From: Litchfieldia stipae
Lineage (GTDB): Bacteria; Bacillota; Bacilli; Bacillales; Bacillaceae_L
NCBI RefSeq assembly: GCF_014837155.1
Contig: NZ_JACYHA010000004.1
Coordinates: forward strand, 280,877-344,876
Direction of reading: 5' to 3'
DNA: 64,000 nt
Every line of letters begins with the position of its first letter. The first letter of the stretch is position 1. Both the position numbers and the translations under genes were made by a program. Shown here one piece after another: positions 23,907 through 32,987 of this stretch. The notes beneath the pieces are model-generated. The model made no database searches. It was not told the origin of the DNA and saw only the letters and a list, made by a program, of their open reading frames with translations.

Positions 23907-25493
23907 ATGAGAATCGTTATTTTAGGAAGTAGCGGAGGCAATTTATACAATCTTGGTGGGAAAAATCCTAGTAAGTTGCTACATGAATTGAAATTACAAG
24001 CTACCTCTGCACAGATGGAAATTGTTGCGACACAATTTATTGCAGCACAAGATTCGATGGATAAAGCAAAACCTACTACGAAAGCTTCTCTTTGGACTGT
24101 AGATAAAGGGCAATCATTTATTGAAAGTGATGTTCAAACATTAGAAGAGATTAATAAAAAGGTAGAAACGGTAGATAAAGAGATTGCAGATCAAATCAGG
24201 AACGGCAAGATTGATGGAATGATTATCATGAGCGGTGATCCAAAAGGTGCGAATAAGCATGCTCTTGCTGCAGCAGCTGAGACAAAGATTCCGATTGTTG
24301 GAACAGGTGGGACGTCCATGGCTCTTGTAAGTTCACAGGGTGGTAACGTGATTGCGACATCTGGAACAACAGGAACAACGAATAGAACAAGAGCTGTATC
24401 TTTTGTCACTTCATTAAGTAAGCATTTTGGTGTTAGTTATCAACCGATATTGGGAAATAGCACAAATAGCGCTCATTCAACAAAAGGTTTAGGGATAAAG
24501 AACATAAATATCCGTGGGATCATGATGTCCGCACTTCCTGGATTTATTGCATTGGCTCTTGTTTTGGCATTTAGTAAAATTCCTGGCTTAGGTATACTTA
24601 GTGATGTATTTACTGTACTAATTGGTGCCTTGCCAGTTGTGATTGCAGTCATTGCGGCAAAACAAATTTCTGAATTAGATGAAGTGTCCATTGTAGCAGG
24701 GGTCATTGCTGGTGTGCTGTCCGTTGATAGTGGGATTATTGGTGGAATGATCGGTGGTATTATTGCAGGACTACTTGTTAGATTTTTATTCCAATTGTTT
24801 GTCGGTTGGAAATTTCCAATGACGACTGTAAATATTGCAGCAGGTGGGTTTGCAGGTCTCATATCAGGTTTATTAATCTATTATTTAATTGGTCCATTAG
24901 CACTTACATTAGGAGATCTTATTAAACAAGCAATTGAGGTAACAGTGGCGTTTAATCCGATTTTGGCAGGGATAATTGCTGGCGTCCTGATTTGGCCAGC
25001 TATTCTTGGCGGTGTTTATCATGCGGCAATTCTACCCATTGTCTTGCTCGAAATGGAGAAGACTGGCAATAGTTTCTTAGGGGCAGTTGACATGGTAGGG
25101 CTTGTGATGGTGGCTGCGGGAATTAACTTAGCAAACATTATTTCCCCTCGTGATAAAGGGGAAGCAGCTGTTGCAGCACCAGGATTTGCGATTAATATGG
25201 GGTTTGGTACATTTGTTGAATCTGCGTATCCATTCATGTTCTCAAGTAAGTGGATATTTGCTGGTGCATTAGTGTCTGCTGGAATTGGTGGCGCATTAGT
25301 TGGGATGTTTGATGTAAGAGGAACCGCTTATGTACCAACATTTACAGCACCATTATTAGCAAACAATGCGATTGGTTTTATCATTGCAATGGTTGTTCCG
25401 TTCTTAACAGCATTTATGATTACTCTAGTAGTAAATAAATTATCTAAATCAAAAAGTACGACAACAAATGAGGATATGAGCAAAAGTGCTTAA
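23907..25493 (+). CDS. PTS EIIC-type permease with N-terminal cytoplasmic domain
   Basis: A 528-residue membrane protein. Residues 1-~195 are cytoplasmic and resemble a nucleotide- or sugar-binding Rossmann-like module (RIVILGSSGGNLYNLGGKNP; GKIDGMIIMSGDPKGANKHA; GTGGTSMALVSSQGGNVIAT). Residues ~200-515 form about nine to ten membrane helices of the PTS_EIIC_2 family, with the Gly-rich segments AGVIAGVLSVDSGIIGGMIG and NMGFGTFVESAYPFMFS. It probably takes up an uncharacterised sugar or sugar acid, but no EIIA/EIIB partner is next to it. GGGGGG stands before the ATG. It is monocistronic. Confidence 0.85.
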   Translation: MRIVILGSSGGNLYNLGGKNPSKLLHELKLQATSAQMEIVATQFIAAQDSMDKAKPTTKASLWTVDKGQSFIESDVQTLEEINKKVETVDKEIADQIRNGKIDGMIIMSGDPKGANKHALAAAAETKIPIVGTGGTSMALVSSQGGNVIATSGTTGTTNRTRAVSFVTSLSKHFGVSYQPILGNSTNSAHSTKGLGIKNINIRGIMMSALPGFIALALVLAFSKIPGLGILSDVFTVLIGALPVVIAVIAAKQISELDEVSIVAGVIAGVLSVDSGIIGGMIGGIIAGLLVRFLFQLFVGWKFPMTTVNIAAGGFAGLISGLLIYYLIGPLALTLGDLIKQAIEVTVAFNPILAGIIAGVLIWPAILGGVYHAAILPIVLLEMEKTGNSFLGAVDMVGLVMVAAGINLANIISPRDKGEAAVAAPGFAINMGFGTFVESAYPFMFSSKWIFAGALVSAGIGGALVGMFDVRGTAYVPTFTAPLLANNAIGFIIAMVVPFLTAFMITLVVNKLSKSKSTTTNEDMSKSA

Positions 25494-25518
25494 TGTTTCG
25501 AGTGCCTGACACTATAAT

Positions 25519-25580
25519 ATGCTCCCTTTAAGGTAGACAGGTTTAATAAAAAATCTGTTTATCCTTAGAGGGAGTTTTTT
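25519..25580 (+). terminator. Long inverted repeat, likely terminator of the permease gene
   Basis: GCTCCCTTTAAGGTAGACAG and CTGTTTATCCTTAGAGGGAG pair and run into TTTTTTC. The arm resembles an IS3-type end, so this terminator may have come from a transposon end pair. Confidence 0.65.
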
Positions 25581-25671
25581 CTATGTATACAAATATGTAT
25601 TCTTTTTTGATTAAACTTTATTTTCATAAACTAACTAAGTTATGGAACTTGTATGTCTGTTGCGTTTGGAT

Positions 25672-26292
25672 CTATGTTCCAAACTCTCGTTCATACGTTT
25701 TGTGTAATAAATACCGTTGTAATCCCTTTGAATGTAACATCGCCTTATTCGCATAATCCTTTGCTGTTGCTAGGTTGTTAAGCTTCTTTGCATGTTCGGC
25801 TAAGATGGCATCTTTCATCCATTGGCTTGGGAGTTTTTCCATTAACTCAACGGCACCATCCAAATCACCTTCTTCTAAGAGGATGCTAGCTTGATAGTAT
25901 AAGCGATAATGCACTGGTTTGATTTGATTTATATGTAATTTAGCCTCGGCTACATCCTTGAAATACAAAGCTTGAACGACCTTATACATGGCTTGACGTG
26001 ACTCTTGTTTAGACTTCTTTACAAGCTTTTCTGTAATGTCCTTAACTTCATCATCGATCTCATTTGCCAAAGCATAAATCATATAAAAGTTAGGATTCTT
26101 CTTATTTTTCAATAAAAACCGTTCAATTTTATCCATATTTGTTTCAAAGAGAACAGTATGAAGAACGGGTAAAAAGACAATAGCTAGGATCAAGAGAAAT
26201 ACAAGCCCGATTGTAAATACATTTGTAATATCAAAATATTGCAATGTGAAAAAACTAAAAAAGCTGAGTATAAAAGCAATAACATATCTCAT
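25672..26292 (-). CDS. TPR-like membrane-anchored protein (intact copy)
   Basis: A 206-residue protein. Two N-terminal membrane helices (RYVIAFILSFFSFFTLQYF and FTIGLVFLLILAIVFLPVLH) precede a soluble helical domain with repeats like QALYFKDVAEAKLHINQIKP and ASILLEEGDLDGAVELMEKL, typical of TPR helices. The ATG at 26292 follows GAGGTG; the GTG three codons earlier lies in that site. The function is unknown. Two truncated copies of its 3' half lie at 21320-21647 and 22060-22125. Confidence 0.8.
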   Translation of the reverse strand: MRYVIAFILSFFSFFTLQYFDITNVFTIGLVFLLILAIVFLPVLHTVLFETNMDKIERFLLKNKKNPNFYMIYALANEIDDEVKDITEKLVKKSKQESRQAMYKVVQALYFKDVAEAKLHINQIKPVHYRLYYQASILLEEGDLDGAVELMEKLPSQWMKDAILAEHAKKLNNLATAKDYANKAMLHSKGLQRYLLHKTYEREFGT

Positions 26293-26524
26293 GTTGAACA
26301 CCTCACTGACAAATTTTAAATTAGTAACGTTTGAGACTTAAGGTCAAGTTTAATTAAGATCTTCTTATTGATACGTTTAATCATAGCAGGATGTTTCGTT
26401 TATTTATAGAGAATTAAGAAATACGGAAGGGTTTCGTACCATCTACTAGAATATTAATAATAGAACAAAAAGAGCTTAGTATGGTTTAAGTAAATTTAGC
26501 TTAAAAAGGAGATTGGAATAACCA

Positions 26525-27781
26525 ATGGTCGAGCAACGAAACTGGGCAGGTAATTATACATATAGTACATCGAATTGGCATTTTCCAGAGAGAATGGAAC
26601 AGGTACAGCAACTGGTGGCTAGCAGCAAACATCTAAAAGTCGTAGGTTCCCGTCATTCTTTCAATGGCATTGCAGACTCATCTACGATGATGATATCGTT
26701 ACAACATCTAAACAACATCGTGCAACTGGATCACGAACGGAAACTGGTGACAGTAGAGGCTGGAGTCAAGTACAGTGATTTGTGCCTTTACCTTGCAAAA
26801 GAAGGGTATGGATTGAAAAATCTGGCTTCGTTACCGCATATATCGATAGCTGGAGCATGTGCCACCGCTACTCACGGTTCGGGGAATGATAACAGCTGTC
26901 TAGCAACAGCTGTACAAGAAATGGACGTTATAACGGCTGAGGGAGACCTTGTTTCTTTTTCAAGGGAGCACAATCCTGAAGAGTTCGATGGTGTTGTCGT
27001 CAATCTTGGTGGATTAGGCGTCGTTACTCGTTTAACGTTAGACATCGTACCGGCTTTTGACATACAACAATTCGTTTATGAAAATGTACCTTTAACTGAG
27101 TATAAGGAGCATTTTAACGATATCTATTCAAGTGCTTATAGTGTCAGCTCCTTTACTGATTGGCGGAATGAAACAATGAATCAAGTTTGGCTCAAACACT
27201 ATGTTATGGATGATCAGCCTGTCAACATGGAACCTACGTTTTTCGGGGCACCTCTTGCAACAAAGAATCTACACCCAGTGGGGATGGGGGCGGAAAATTG
27301 TACAGAACAACTTGGGAAATCAGGTCCATGGTTTGATCGCTTACCACATTTCAGAATTGGTTTTACGCCTAGTGCAGGTGAGGAGTTGCAAAGTGAGTAC
27401 ATGATTCCTAGGGTACATGGATATGAAGCGTTATGTGCATTGAATGAGATCAGGGAACAGATGGCTCCAGCATTACTCATTTCTGAGGTTCGAACAATTG
27501 CGAAAGATGACTTGTGGATGAGTCCATTCTACAAGCAAGATTCTGTTGGGTTCCACTTTACCTGGAAACGAGACTGGGCATTAGTCGAAACGATACTCCC
27601 GGTTATCGAGAAACAACTAGCACCTTTTAACCCTAGACCACATTGGGGAAAGCTATTCACGATGTCACCTAAAGATGTTCAATCACGCTATGAAAAACTT
27701 AGTGATTTTCAACAGTTATTACATCACTATGATTCTAAAGGGAAATTTCGAAATAGATTTATAGAATCATATCTTTTGTGA
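26525..27781 (+). CDS. FAD-linked alditol oxidase (AldO/xylitol oxidase type)
   Basis: A 418-residue flavoprotein. The N-terminal FAD domain has the NWAGNYTYST opening typical of alditol oxidases, then VVGSRHSFNGIAD (flavin-attached His in SRHSF) and ISIAGACATATHGSGNDNSC. The C-terminal half has the D-arabinono-lactone oxidase-type cap with ISEVRTIAKDDLWMSP and FNPRPHWGKLF near the end. Such enzymes oxidise sugar alcohols at C1 with oxygen, releasing hydrogen peroxide. GGAGATTGG lies upstream of the ATG. It is monocistronic; the substrate (xylitol, sorbitol or other) is not certain. Confidence 0.92.
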   Translation: MVEQRNWAGNYTYSTSNWHFPERMEQVQQLVASSKHLKVVGSRHSFNGIADSSTMMISLQHLNNIVQLDHERKLVTVEAGVKYSDLCLYLAKEGYGLKNLASLPHISIAGACATATHGSGNDNSCLATAVQEMDVITAEGDLVSFSREHNPEEFDGVVVNLGGLGVVTRLTLDIVPAFDIQQFVYENVPLTEYKEHFNDIYSSAYSVSSFTDWRNETMNQVWLKHYVMDDQPVNMEPTFFGAPLATKNLHPVGMGAENCTEQLGKSGPWFDRLPHFRIGFTPSAGEELQSEYMIPRVHGYEALCALNEIREQMAPALLISEVRTIAKDDLWMSPFYKQDSVGFHFTWKRDWALVETILPVIEKQLAPFNPRPHWGKLFTMSPKDVQSRYEKLSDFQQLLHHYDSKGKFRNRFIESYLL

Positions 27782-27826
27782 TCATTTTTTTGGAATGAGG
27801 AAGTAGATTAAACTTTAGAAACAATC

Positions 27827-27865
27827 AATCACCTACACACTTTTGTGCGAAGGTGATTTTTTTTT
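27827..27865 (+). terminator. Intrinsic terminator after the alditol oxidase
   Basis: AATCACCT and AGGTGATT pair with a GTGC-rich loop and run into nine T residues. Confidence 0.88.
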
Positions 27866-27966
27866 GATTTTCAAAAATACTAACCATCTCTGTCCCTTTT
27901 CTCACTGTCATTCTCTATAACTACTATGAAACCAAATTATAAGGAAACGAAAGGATCGTGTTAGTT

Positions 27967-28854
27967 ATGGCAAAATACAGAATGGTTCGCACTGATTTCT
28001 GGAAGAATCCGATTGTGTCGGAGGAAATGACCCCTGAGGATAAATACTTCTTTCTCTATCTCCTAACAAATCCCCATACTACTCAAATAGGAATCTATAA
28101 AATCACAAAAAAACAAATGGCCTTTGATACTGGTTATTCAATTGAAACGATTCATGCGTTGATGGACCGAATGATTCGTCATCATCAAATGATTCGCTAT
28201 AACCCTGAAACAAGAGAAATTGCGATCAAGAACTGGGGAAAGTATAACCTGCATAAAGGTGGCAAACCAGTCATGGATTGTATTTTTTCTGAATTGAAGG
28301 AGGTCGAGGACACATCACTCATCGAATATGTCGCAGCTCACATTATGAAGGGAGATATTCAAGCTCTATTCAAATCTTTCTTTAAAATTGATGCAGAGGA
28401 TTTCGAGGATATTTCTGCCCTAGACGATTCCCCATCATACATTGATGAAGCCACTAACGATACATTAACGACTCGTAACACGATAAGTGGGCAAAAAGAA
28501 AAAGAAAAACAAAAAGAAAATAAAAAACAACAACAAAAAGAATCGGTCAGCGAAATCATCGAATTCTGGGATCAAAATGGCTTTGGCTACTCAAACGTCA
28601 ATGGCAAAGAACAGTTGTTGTCGTGGTTAGATGACTCTAAATTCCTAAACCCAAAAGATGTAATCATGAAGGCACTGCAAATTGCTTGTATGAATAACAA
28701 ACGGAAATTGAACTATGTTATTGGCATTCTCAGGAACTGGGAAAATGAATCCTTGTTGACGGTTGAGGAAATTGACCTCTCTAACAATAAGAATCCAGTG
28801 ACGAGCAATCGCAATCTATCAAGGGACGAGATGTACCTACAGAATTCGAAATAA
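27967..28854 (+). CDS. Phage-type replication initiation protein with DnaD domain
   Basis: A 295-residue protein. An N-terminal winged-helix part (YRMVRTDFWKNPIVSEEMTP; IGIYKITKKQMAFDTGYS) resembles phage replication proteins of the DnaD/O group. A low-complexity Lys/Gln linker (~178-195) leads to a C-terminal DnaD-like helical domain (EIIEFWDQNGFGYSNVNGKE; MNNKRKLNYVIGILRNW). It would bind an origin and help load DnaB helicase. The ATG at 27967 is preferred to the GTG at 27958. It lies just before a decayed dnaB, so this is the head of a phage replication module remnant. Confidence 0.88.
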   Translation: MAKYRMVRTDFWKNPIVSEEMTPEDKYFFLYLLTNPHTTQIGIYKITKKQMAFDTGYSIETIHALMDRMIRHHQMIRYNPETREIAIKNWGKYNLHKGGKPVMDCIFSELKEVEDTSLIEYVAAHIMKGDIQALFKSFFKIDAEDFEDISALDDSPSYIDEATNDTLTTRNTISGQKEKEKQKENKKQQQKESVSEIIEFWDQNGFGYSNVNGKEQLLSWLDDSKFLNPKDVIMKALQIACMNNKRKLNYVIGILRNWENESLLTVEEIDLSNNKNPVTSNRNLSRDEMYLQNSK

Positions 28855-28869
28855 ATCTAATGGCAGGTG

Positions 28870-29591
28870 AGGATTGGCGAGTATTGAAGAAAAGTCGTTG
28901 TTAGGAAGCTTGATGAAAGAGGGAATCTAATCAAAGATACAGTCATTCAATGGGGAAAACCGATGTCATGCTAAACCTTGTCAAATCATCAGGATGGGCA
29001 GATTATACCCCAATCATTTTTTCACTCGCGCAAAAATGAAAAACCAAAAAGAACTCTTAAGCCGACCTCAAAAAGAAATATGGCCAAACGTCTAGGCAAT
29101 CTAGGTGAAACTCACTTCCAAATCTTCGACCGTGCCGCACAAAAGGTTGCTGAAGTGAGAGCCAAAACATGCAAAGTCATGTACCAATATCCAACCCAAA
29201 ACTACTCATCCTAATCGACTACCTATCACTGATCCAATCCAGCGAATTCTATGGCGGCAATGTTCACCTACAAGTAACCGAAATATCAAGAAACCTAAAA
29301 ACATTCGCCAAAGACTTCGCCTGCCCTGTCATCTGCTTAGCACAACTAAATCGATCAGTCGAATCAAGAGACAACAAATGCCCAATGATGTCAGATATCA
29401 GCGAATCAGTAAGTGTTGAACAAGAAGCCGACGTCATCCTATTCTTATACCGAGAAAAGTACTATGACACAGAATCAGACAACCACTCTCTAGAAATCAT
29501 CGTCTCAAAGAATCGTAATGGTCCAGTGGGTACGATTAAAGGATTGAGGATTATGTGGAAAGTCCAAATTGATACATGGGGTATTAAATGA
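28870..29591 (+). pseudogene. dnaB: Replicative DNA helicase DnaB (phage copy), decayed
   Basis: The DNA encodes pieces of one DnaB in different frames. SIEEKSLLGSLMKEGNLIKD (N-terminus, ~28877), then GKTDVMLNLVKSSGWADY (Walker A, ~28952), then after several stops ILIDYLSLIQSSEFYGGNVH and VICLAQLNRSVESRDNKCPM (Walker B and H3 region) up to IIVSKNRNGPVGTIKG. A large internal deletion removes most of the N-terminal domain and linker, and frames shift at least twice. It cannot make a hexameric helicase. Together with the DnaD-like gene it marks an old prophage. Confidence 0.85.
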
Positions 29592-29752
29592 TTTCCACTC
29601 CAGGTACAATCTTTCCTTGGTGCAGGGATGAACCTATCGTAGCATATCCCGCAGGAGTCTCGGACCTTCCGGTCCAATCATATATAGTTACGTGTTCCAG
29701 CTTTATTACCCGTAAAACAGAAAAAACATATTATATATAGAGGTGATTAATT

Positions 29753-29962
29753 ATGTTAGTGAAAGATGTGTACCATGATTGTTTAATTAGTGAAGAATCG
29801 ACGTTGGCTCATTACATATACCATTTGCTATCAGATAAAAAGGTTTCATTGCAGGATGATATCTCACAACTAGATCTGAATAAAGCGGATCATCAGAAGG
29901 TAGCGGAAATGATAGAAAAGAATGTGTTGGTATTTCATCGGTTTAATGTCTATTTTCTTTGA
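29753..29962 (+). CDS. Small phage-type protein 1
   Basis: A 69-residue protein, MLVKDVYHDCLISEESTLAH onward, ending in NVLVFHRFNVYFL. GAGGTG stands before the ATG. It is the first of an overlapping pair and resembles small uncharacterised proteins found near replication genes in Bacillus prophages. No function is known. Confidence 0.6.
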   Translation: MLVKDVYHDCLISEESTLAHYIYHLLSDKKVSLQDDISQLDLNKADHQKVAEMIEKNVLVFHRFNVYFL

Positions 29963-30174
29963 AAGTGAATCCACGTGAATTTGTTTTTATCTGTGCGCAT
30001 AGTCCGGAAGAGGCGACTCGTTTTTATGTGGAGACATATCAGCATCAGCCTATGAATTGTCATGAGTATCCGCTAGATTTTGAGGTTGTTAGGGGGAATG
30101 GGGTTGTTTCGTTTCGGGAGATGAGGAAGGAGTTTGTGGGGTTTCCTGTGGTGGGTGGGGTTTTTAGGAGGTAG
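29959..30174 (+). CDS. Small phage-type protein 2
   Basis: A 71-residue protein that starts with TTG overlapping the previous stop codon (TTGA), so it is translationally coupled. The sequence KVNPREFVFICAHSPEEATR; HQPMNCHEYPLDFEVVRGNG; SFREMRKEF suggests a compact alpha/beta fold. The GT-rich 3' end (GGGTTTTTAGGAGGTAG) differs in base use from the start. The function is unknown. Confidence 0.6.
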   Translation: MKVNPREFVFICAHSPEEATRFYVETYQHQPMNCHEYPLDFEVVRGNGVVSFREMRKEFVGFPVVGGVFRR

Positions 30175-30463
30175 GTTGTAATTGAAGTAGCGACTGGTTT
30201 TAGTGAGACTAATGCAGTAATTGGTTAAGTAGTTTCGGGGTAGTTTGAAAGGTCAGATTCTAGGGTAACTGTTTTATTACAGAGTAGACTTTATACTGTG
30301 CAACAATAGGGCCATTTTCTTGAATAAAAATATAGAACTTATAGACAAAATACAAATATCAAATGTTTTGTAAAACGGCACTAGGGATCAACCGTCATCA
30401 CACAAAAGGAAAAGAATAATAAATTGAAAAATATAAATTTTATGCTATTGAAGGGACAATGTT

Positions 30464-31156
30464 ATGCAACTTATTAAAGATGGGCTACTTACAATTCCGT
30501 TATTCCATGGAACTTCTACCTTATTTTTGGATGAGATTTTAACAAAAGGATTAGGTGCAGTTGATCCAATAAAAAAGTATGGCACTATGGAAACTCTTGA
30601 AAAACTAATTCATAAAGGTTTTGAGTATATTGAGTATTTGCCAAAGAACATTCCGGGGGTAATATCCGGTCATATATATTTAAATCATTGTAAAATATAT
30701 GTTAATCAACCATCAGGAAATTTTAATTATAGATATGGTAGTGTCTATTTATCGCCAAGCAAAATTACAGCAGTTAAATATTCAAGAAACAAATATGGGT
30801 CTGAACACATTTCAAATACTATCAACCTATATCTTTATTTAAAGGAGTATTCAGTTCCAGTTGAGTTGGACAATGATTTTCTAAATCATATAAAAAATCG
30901 TTCGTACCAACCAGTGGTAATTATGGCTTCAGGAATACAGGTTCCTTGGCTAAAACCAGAGAGAAAAAATAAAACTATCGATAGTCAATTTGAATGGATT
31001 CAATCTTTAGATATGGAAGAGTTTGACGTAATGACCCAACAAACAAATTTTGAATTATGCCATCCCCAGATAATAACTCCTGAGCATCTTACAGTGCTAA
31101 GTGAAAAAGAATACAATAACATTAGAGATAAATATAGGGGAGCTTTTTTTAGGTAA
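30464..31156 (+). CDS. Possible ADP-ribosyltransferase-like protein in a defence/phage locus
   Basis: A 230-residue soluble protein. IPLFHGTSTLFLDEILTKGL (H15) and YGSVYLSPSKITAVKYSRNK (Y95) fit the H and Y motifs of the H-Y-[E/D/Q] ADP-ribosyltransferase/RNA 2'-phosphotransferase fold, where His and Tyr hold NAD+. The third residue is not certain; E182 or E183 is a candidate. Proteins of this fold act as toxins or phage-defence enzymes that modify DNA, RNA or protein. AAGGG stands before the ATG. It is monocistronic, between the phage remnant and a GTPase gene. The assignment rests on short motifs and is moderate. Confidence 0.5.
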   Translation: MQLIKDGLLTIPLFHGTSTLFLDEILTKGLGAVDPIKKYGTMETLEKLIHKGFEYIEYLPKNIPGVISGHIYLNHCKIYVNQPSGNFNYRYGSVYLSPSKITAVKYSRNKYGSEHISNTINLYLYLKEYSVPVELDNDFLNHIKNRSYQPVVIMASGIQVPWLKPERKNKTIDSQFEWIQSLDMEEFDVMTQQTNFELCHPQIITPEHLTVLSEKEYNNIRDKYRGAFFR

Positions 31157-31659
31157 ACGTGTGTTCTGAAATTTTCGGATGAAGACTTGGTATACGGCTA
31201 TTATTGAGTTTCGCTATCGAAAGTAAAACTTATTTATGAATTGTTTCCCTTTAACTAAAGGATTGCTTATTTTGACAACATATAGGATTTTCCACAAAAG
31301 GGCGCTTTTATTGAATAAGCAAAAATAAAACAGCTCTATTTACTGCGTAGTACAACTATACTATTCAATAAATAAATGATATTCAACAATCATGTGCCAA
31401 ATATTATGAAATAATCAAACTTATTTATAAAAGAATGGTGTAATTGAAATATATGTAAAGCGTGTTTTGAACAATCAATTTTTCAAAACACGTTTTTTTT
31501 ATCCAAAAAATAAAGTTTGTTAGTTATTCAATAAATTTCGAAATTAATCACTTCTTAGCAACAAACTTATTGACTTACAGAAACTTATCATTGAATATTT
31601 AAATAATGGTAAAATTTCTATAATTTAAAATTCCTATATTTATTATATGAGGTGCTTAT
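31157..31659. other. Intergenic region with a terminator, no gene seen
   Basis: About 500 AT-rich bases. The only clear element is the terminator at 31458-31500. The T-rich part after it contains the promoter region and GAGGTG ribosome site of the GTPase gene. An undetected small RNA upstream of the terminator is possible, since it lies ~300 bases from the preceding stop codon. Confidence 0.5.
31458..31500 (+). terminator. Strong intrinsic terminator far from any stop codon
   Basis: CGTGTTTTGA and TCAAAACACG pair perfectly around ACAATCAATTTT and run into eight Ts. It lies 300 bases after the nearest upstream gene. Confidence 0.85.
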
Positions 31660-32772
31660 ATGGTAACACAAACTGGTTTTAACATTATTGATGAAATATT
31701 TAATAAGACTAAAGAAGAAATTAAGAAGCTAATGCCTGTTAATATAATGATTATTGGCAAAACAGGAATAGGAAAAAGTACCTTAATTAATAACGTATTT
31801 AGAGAAAACCTAGCAGAAACTGGTATTGGACAACCAGTAACTCAACATCTGAGAAAAATTACAAAAACTGATATTCCTCTTACTATCTATGATACCAAGG
31901 GATTAGAATTGAAAGAGGAAGTTCAAGGTGAAATTATTAATGAAATTAATGGGAAAATAAAGGAACTTTATCTTAAGGGTAATGAAAAGGATTATATACA
32001 TGCTATTTGGTATTGTATAAATTCAAACTCCAATAGAATTGAAGAATCTGAAATAGAACTAATAAATTCATTTGCTGAAAATGTACCTGTAATCCTTGTG
32101 TTAACACAGAGTTTTGGTGAGAGTTCTTTTGAATTCAAAAAGGTAATTGAAGAACTAAACCTAAATGTCAAAGCTGTTCAGACTGTGCTAGCAGAAGAAT
32201 TTAAGATATCTAAGGATATTTCTATTCCTTCTTATGGTTTAAAAGAGTTAGTTGGTAAAACATACGAAGTATTACCAGAATCAGTAAAAAAGTCTTTTAA
32301 TAATGCCCAAAAAGTAGATATAGATAAAAAGGTAAAAGAAGCAAGAGTATGGTCAACAGGTTATATTGCTAGTAGTTTTGGAGCGGGATTTACACCAATA
32401 CCATTTTCTGATGCTGCTGTGTTAGTTCCAATACAAGTAGGTATGTTAGCTCATATTACTGCTATATTCGGGATTTCTTTAGACAAGGCACTAATAAGTG
32501 GAATTGTTGCCTCAATAGGAGGTAGTGGTGGAGCAGCATTTTTAGGAAGATATATTGTATCAAATTTACTTAAATTGATCCCGGGTGTTGGTACTGTTGC
32601 AGGAGGACTAATTAGTGGTGGTACAGCTTCAATGTTAACAACTGCACTTGCAATATCTTACATAGAAGTGATGGCTAAAGTAGCTGAAGCAGAATATCAA
32701 GGTAAAAGTTATGATAACGAACAAATTGCTAAAATGATAAAAGATATGTATGAAGAAAACTTGAAAAAATAA
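31660..32772 (+). CDS. Era-like GTPase with DUF697-type membrane domain
   Basis: A 370-residue protein. The GTPase half has GKTGIGKST (G1, ~residues 33-41), YDTKGLE (G3, DTKG) and a G4 near VLTQS rather than the usual NKxD. The C-terminal half has hydrophobic, Gly-rich helices (GYIASSFGAGFTPIPFSDAA; GVGTVAGGLISGGTASMLTT) like DUF697/YcjF proteins. Dynamin- and Era-like GTPases of this sort are often membrane-associated stress or defence proteins. It stands alone; the ART-like gene lies upstream and the Zn-ribbon gene downstream. A role in host defence is inferred from the surroundings. Confidence 0.85.
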   Translation: MVTQTGFNIIDEIFNKTKEEIKKLMPVNIMIIGKTGIGKSTLINNVFRENLAETGIGQPVTQHLRKITKTDIPLTIYDTKGLELKEEVQGEIINEINGKIKELYLKGNEKDYIHAIWYCINSNSNRIEESEIELINSFAENVPVILVLTQSFGESSFEFKKVIEELNLNVKAVQTVLAEEFKISKDISIPSYGLKELVGKTYEVLPESVKKSFNNAQKVDIDKKVKEARVWSTGYIASSFGAGFTPIPFSDAAVLVPIQVGMLAHITAIFGISLDKALISGIVASIGGSGGAAFLGRYIVSNLLKLIPGVGTVAGGLISGGTASMLTTALAISYIEVMAKVAEAEYQGKSYDNEQIAKMIKDMYEENLKK

Positions 32773-32863
32773 CTACTTTACATAGAAAAGCCAACTCATC
32801 TGATTTAACATTTTAAACTTTTTTTTGGGCTTGTAGGGATTTACATATTTTGAACTGCGAAAT

Positions 32864-32935
32864 GAGTCAGACCTTAGTTTTGGGGTCAGTCCTCCGGTGG
32901 AGTATAGCGGTACTTCAGTGGGGTCTGACCCTGTT
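32864..32935. repeat. Palindromic repeat, family B copy 1
   Basis: GGGTCAGTCCTCCGGTGGAG…ACTTCAGTGGGGTCTGACCC is an imperfect palindrome of about 50 bases with loop TATAGCGGT; it is preceded by a partial arm AATGAGTCAGACC. It supplies a false N-terminus to the following frame. Confidence 0.8.
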
Positions 32936-32987
32936 TTTATATAGTAATATTTTTTATTTAACTAATAGAGAGGATAAAGAGGCTATT

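Noticed and set aside
32850..32987. 46-residue N-terminal extension of the Zn-ribbon protein
   Set aside because: Encoded by the family B palindrome and has no ribosome site.
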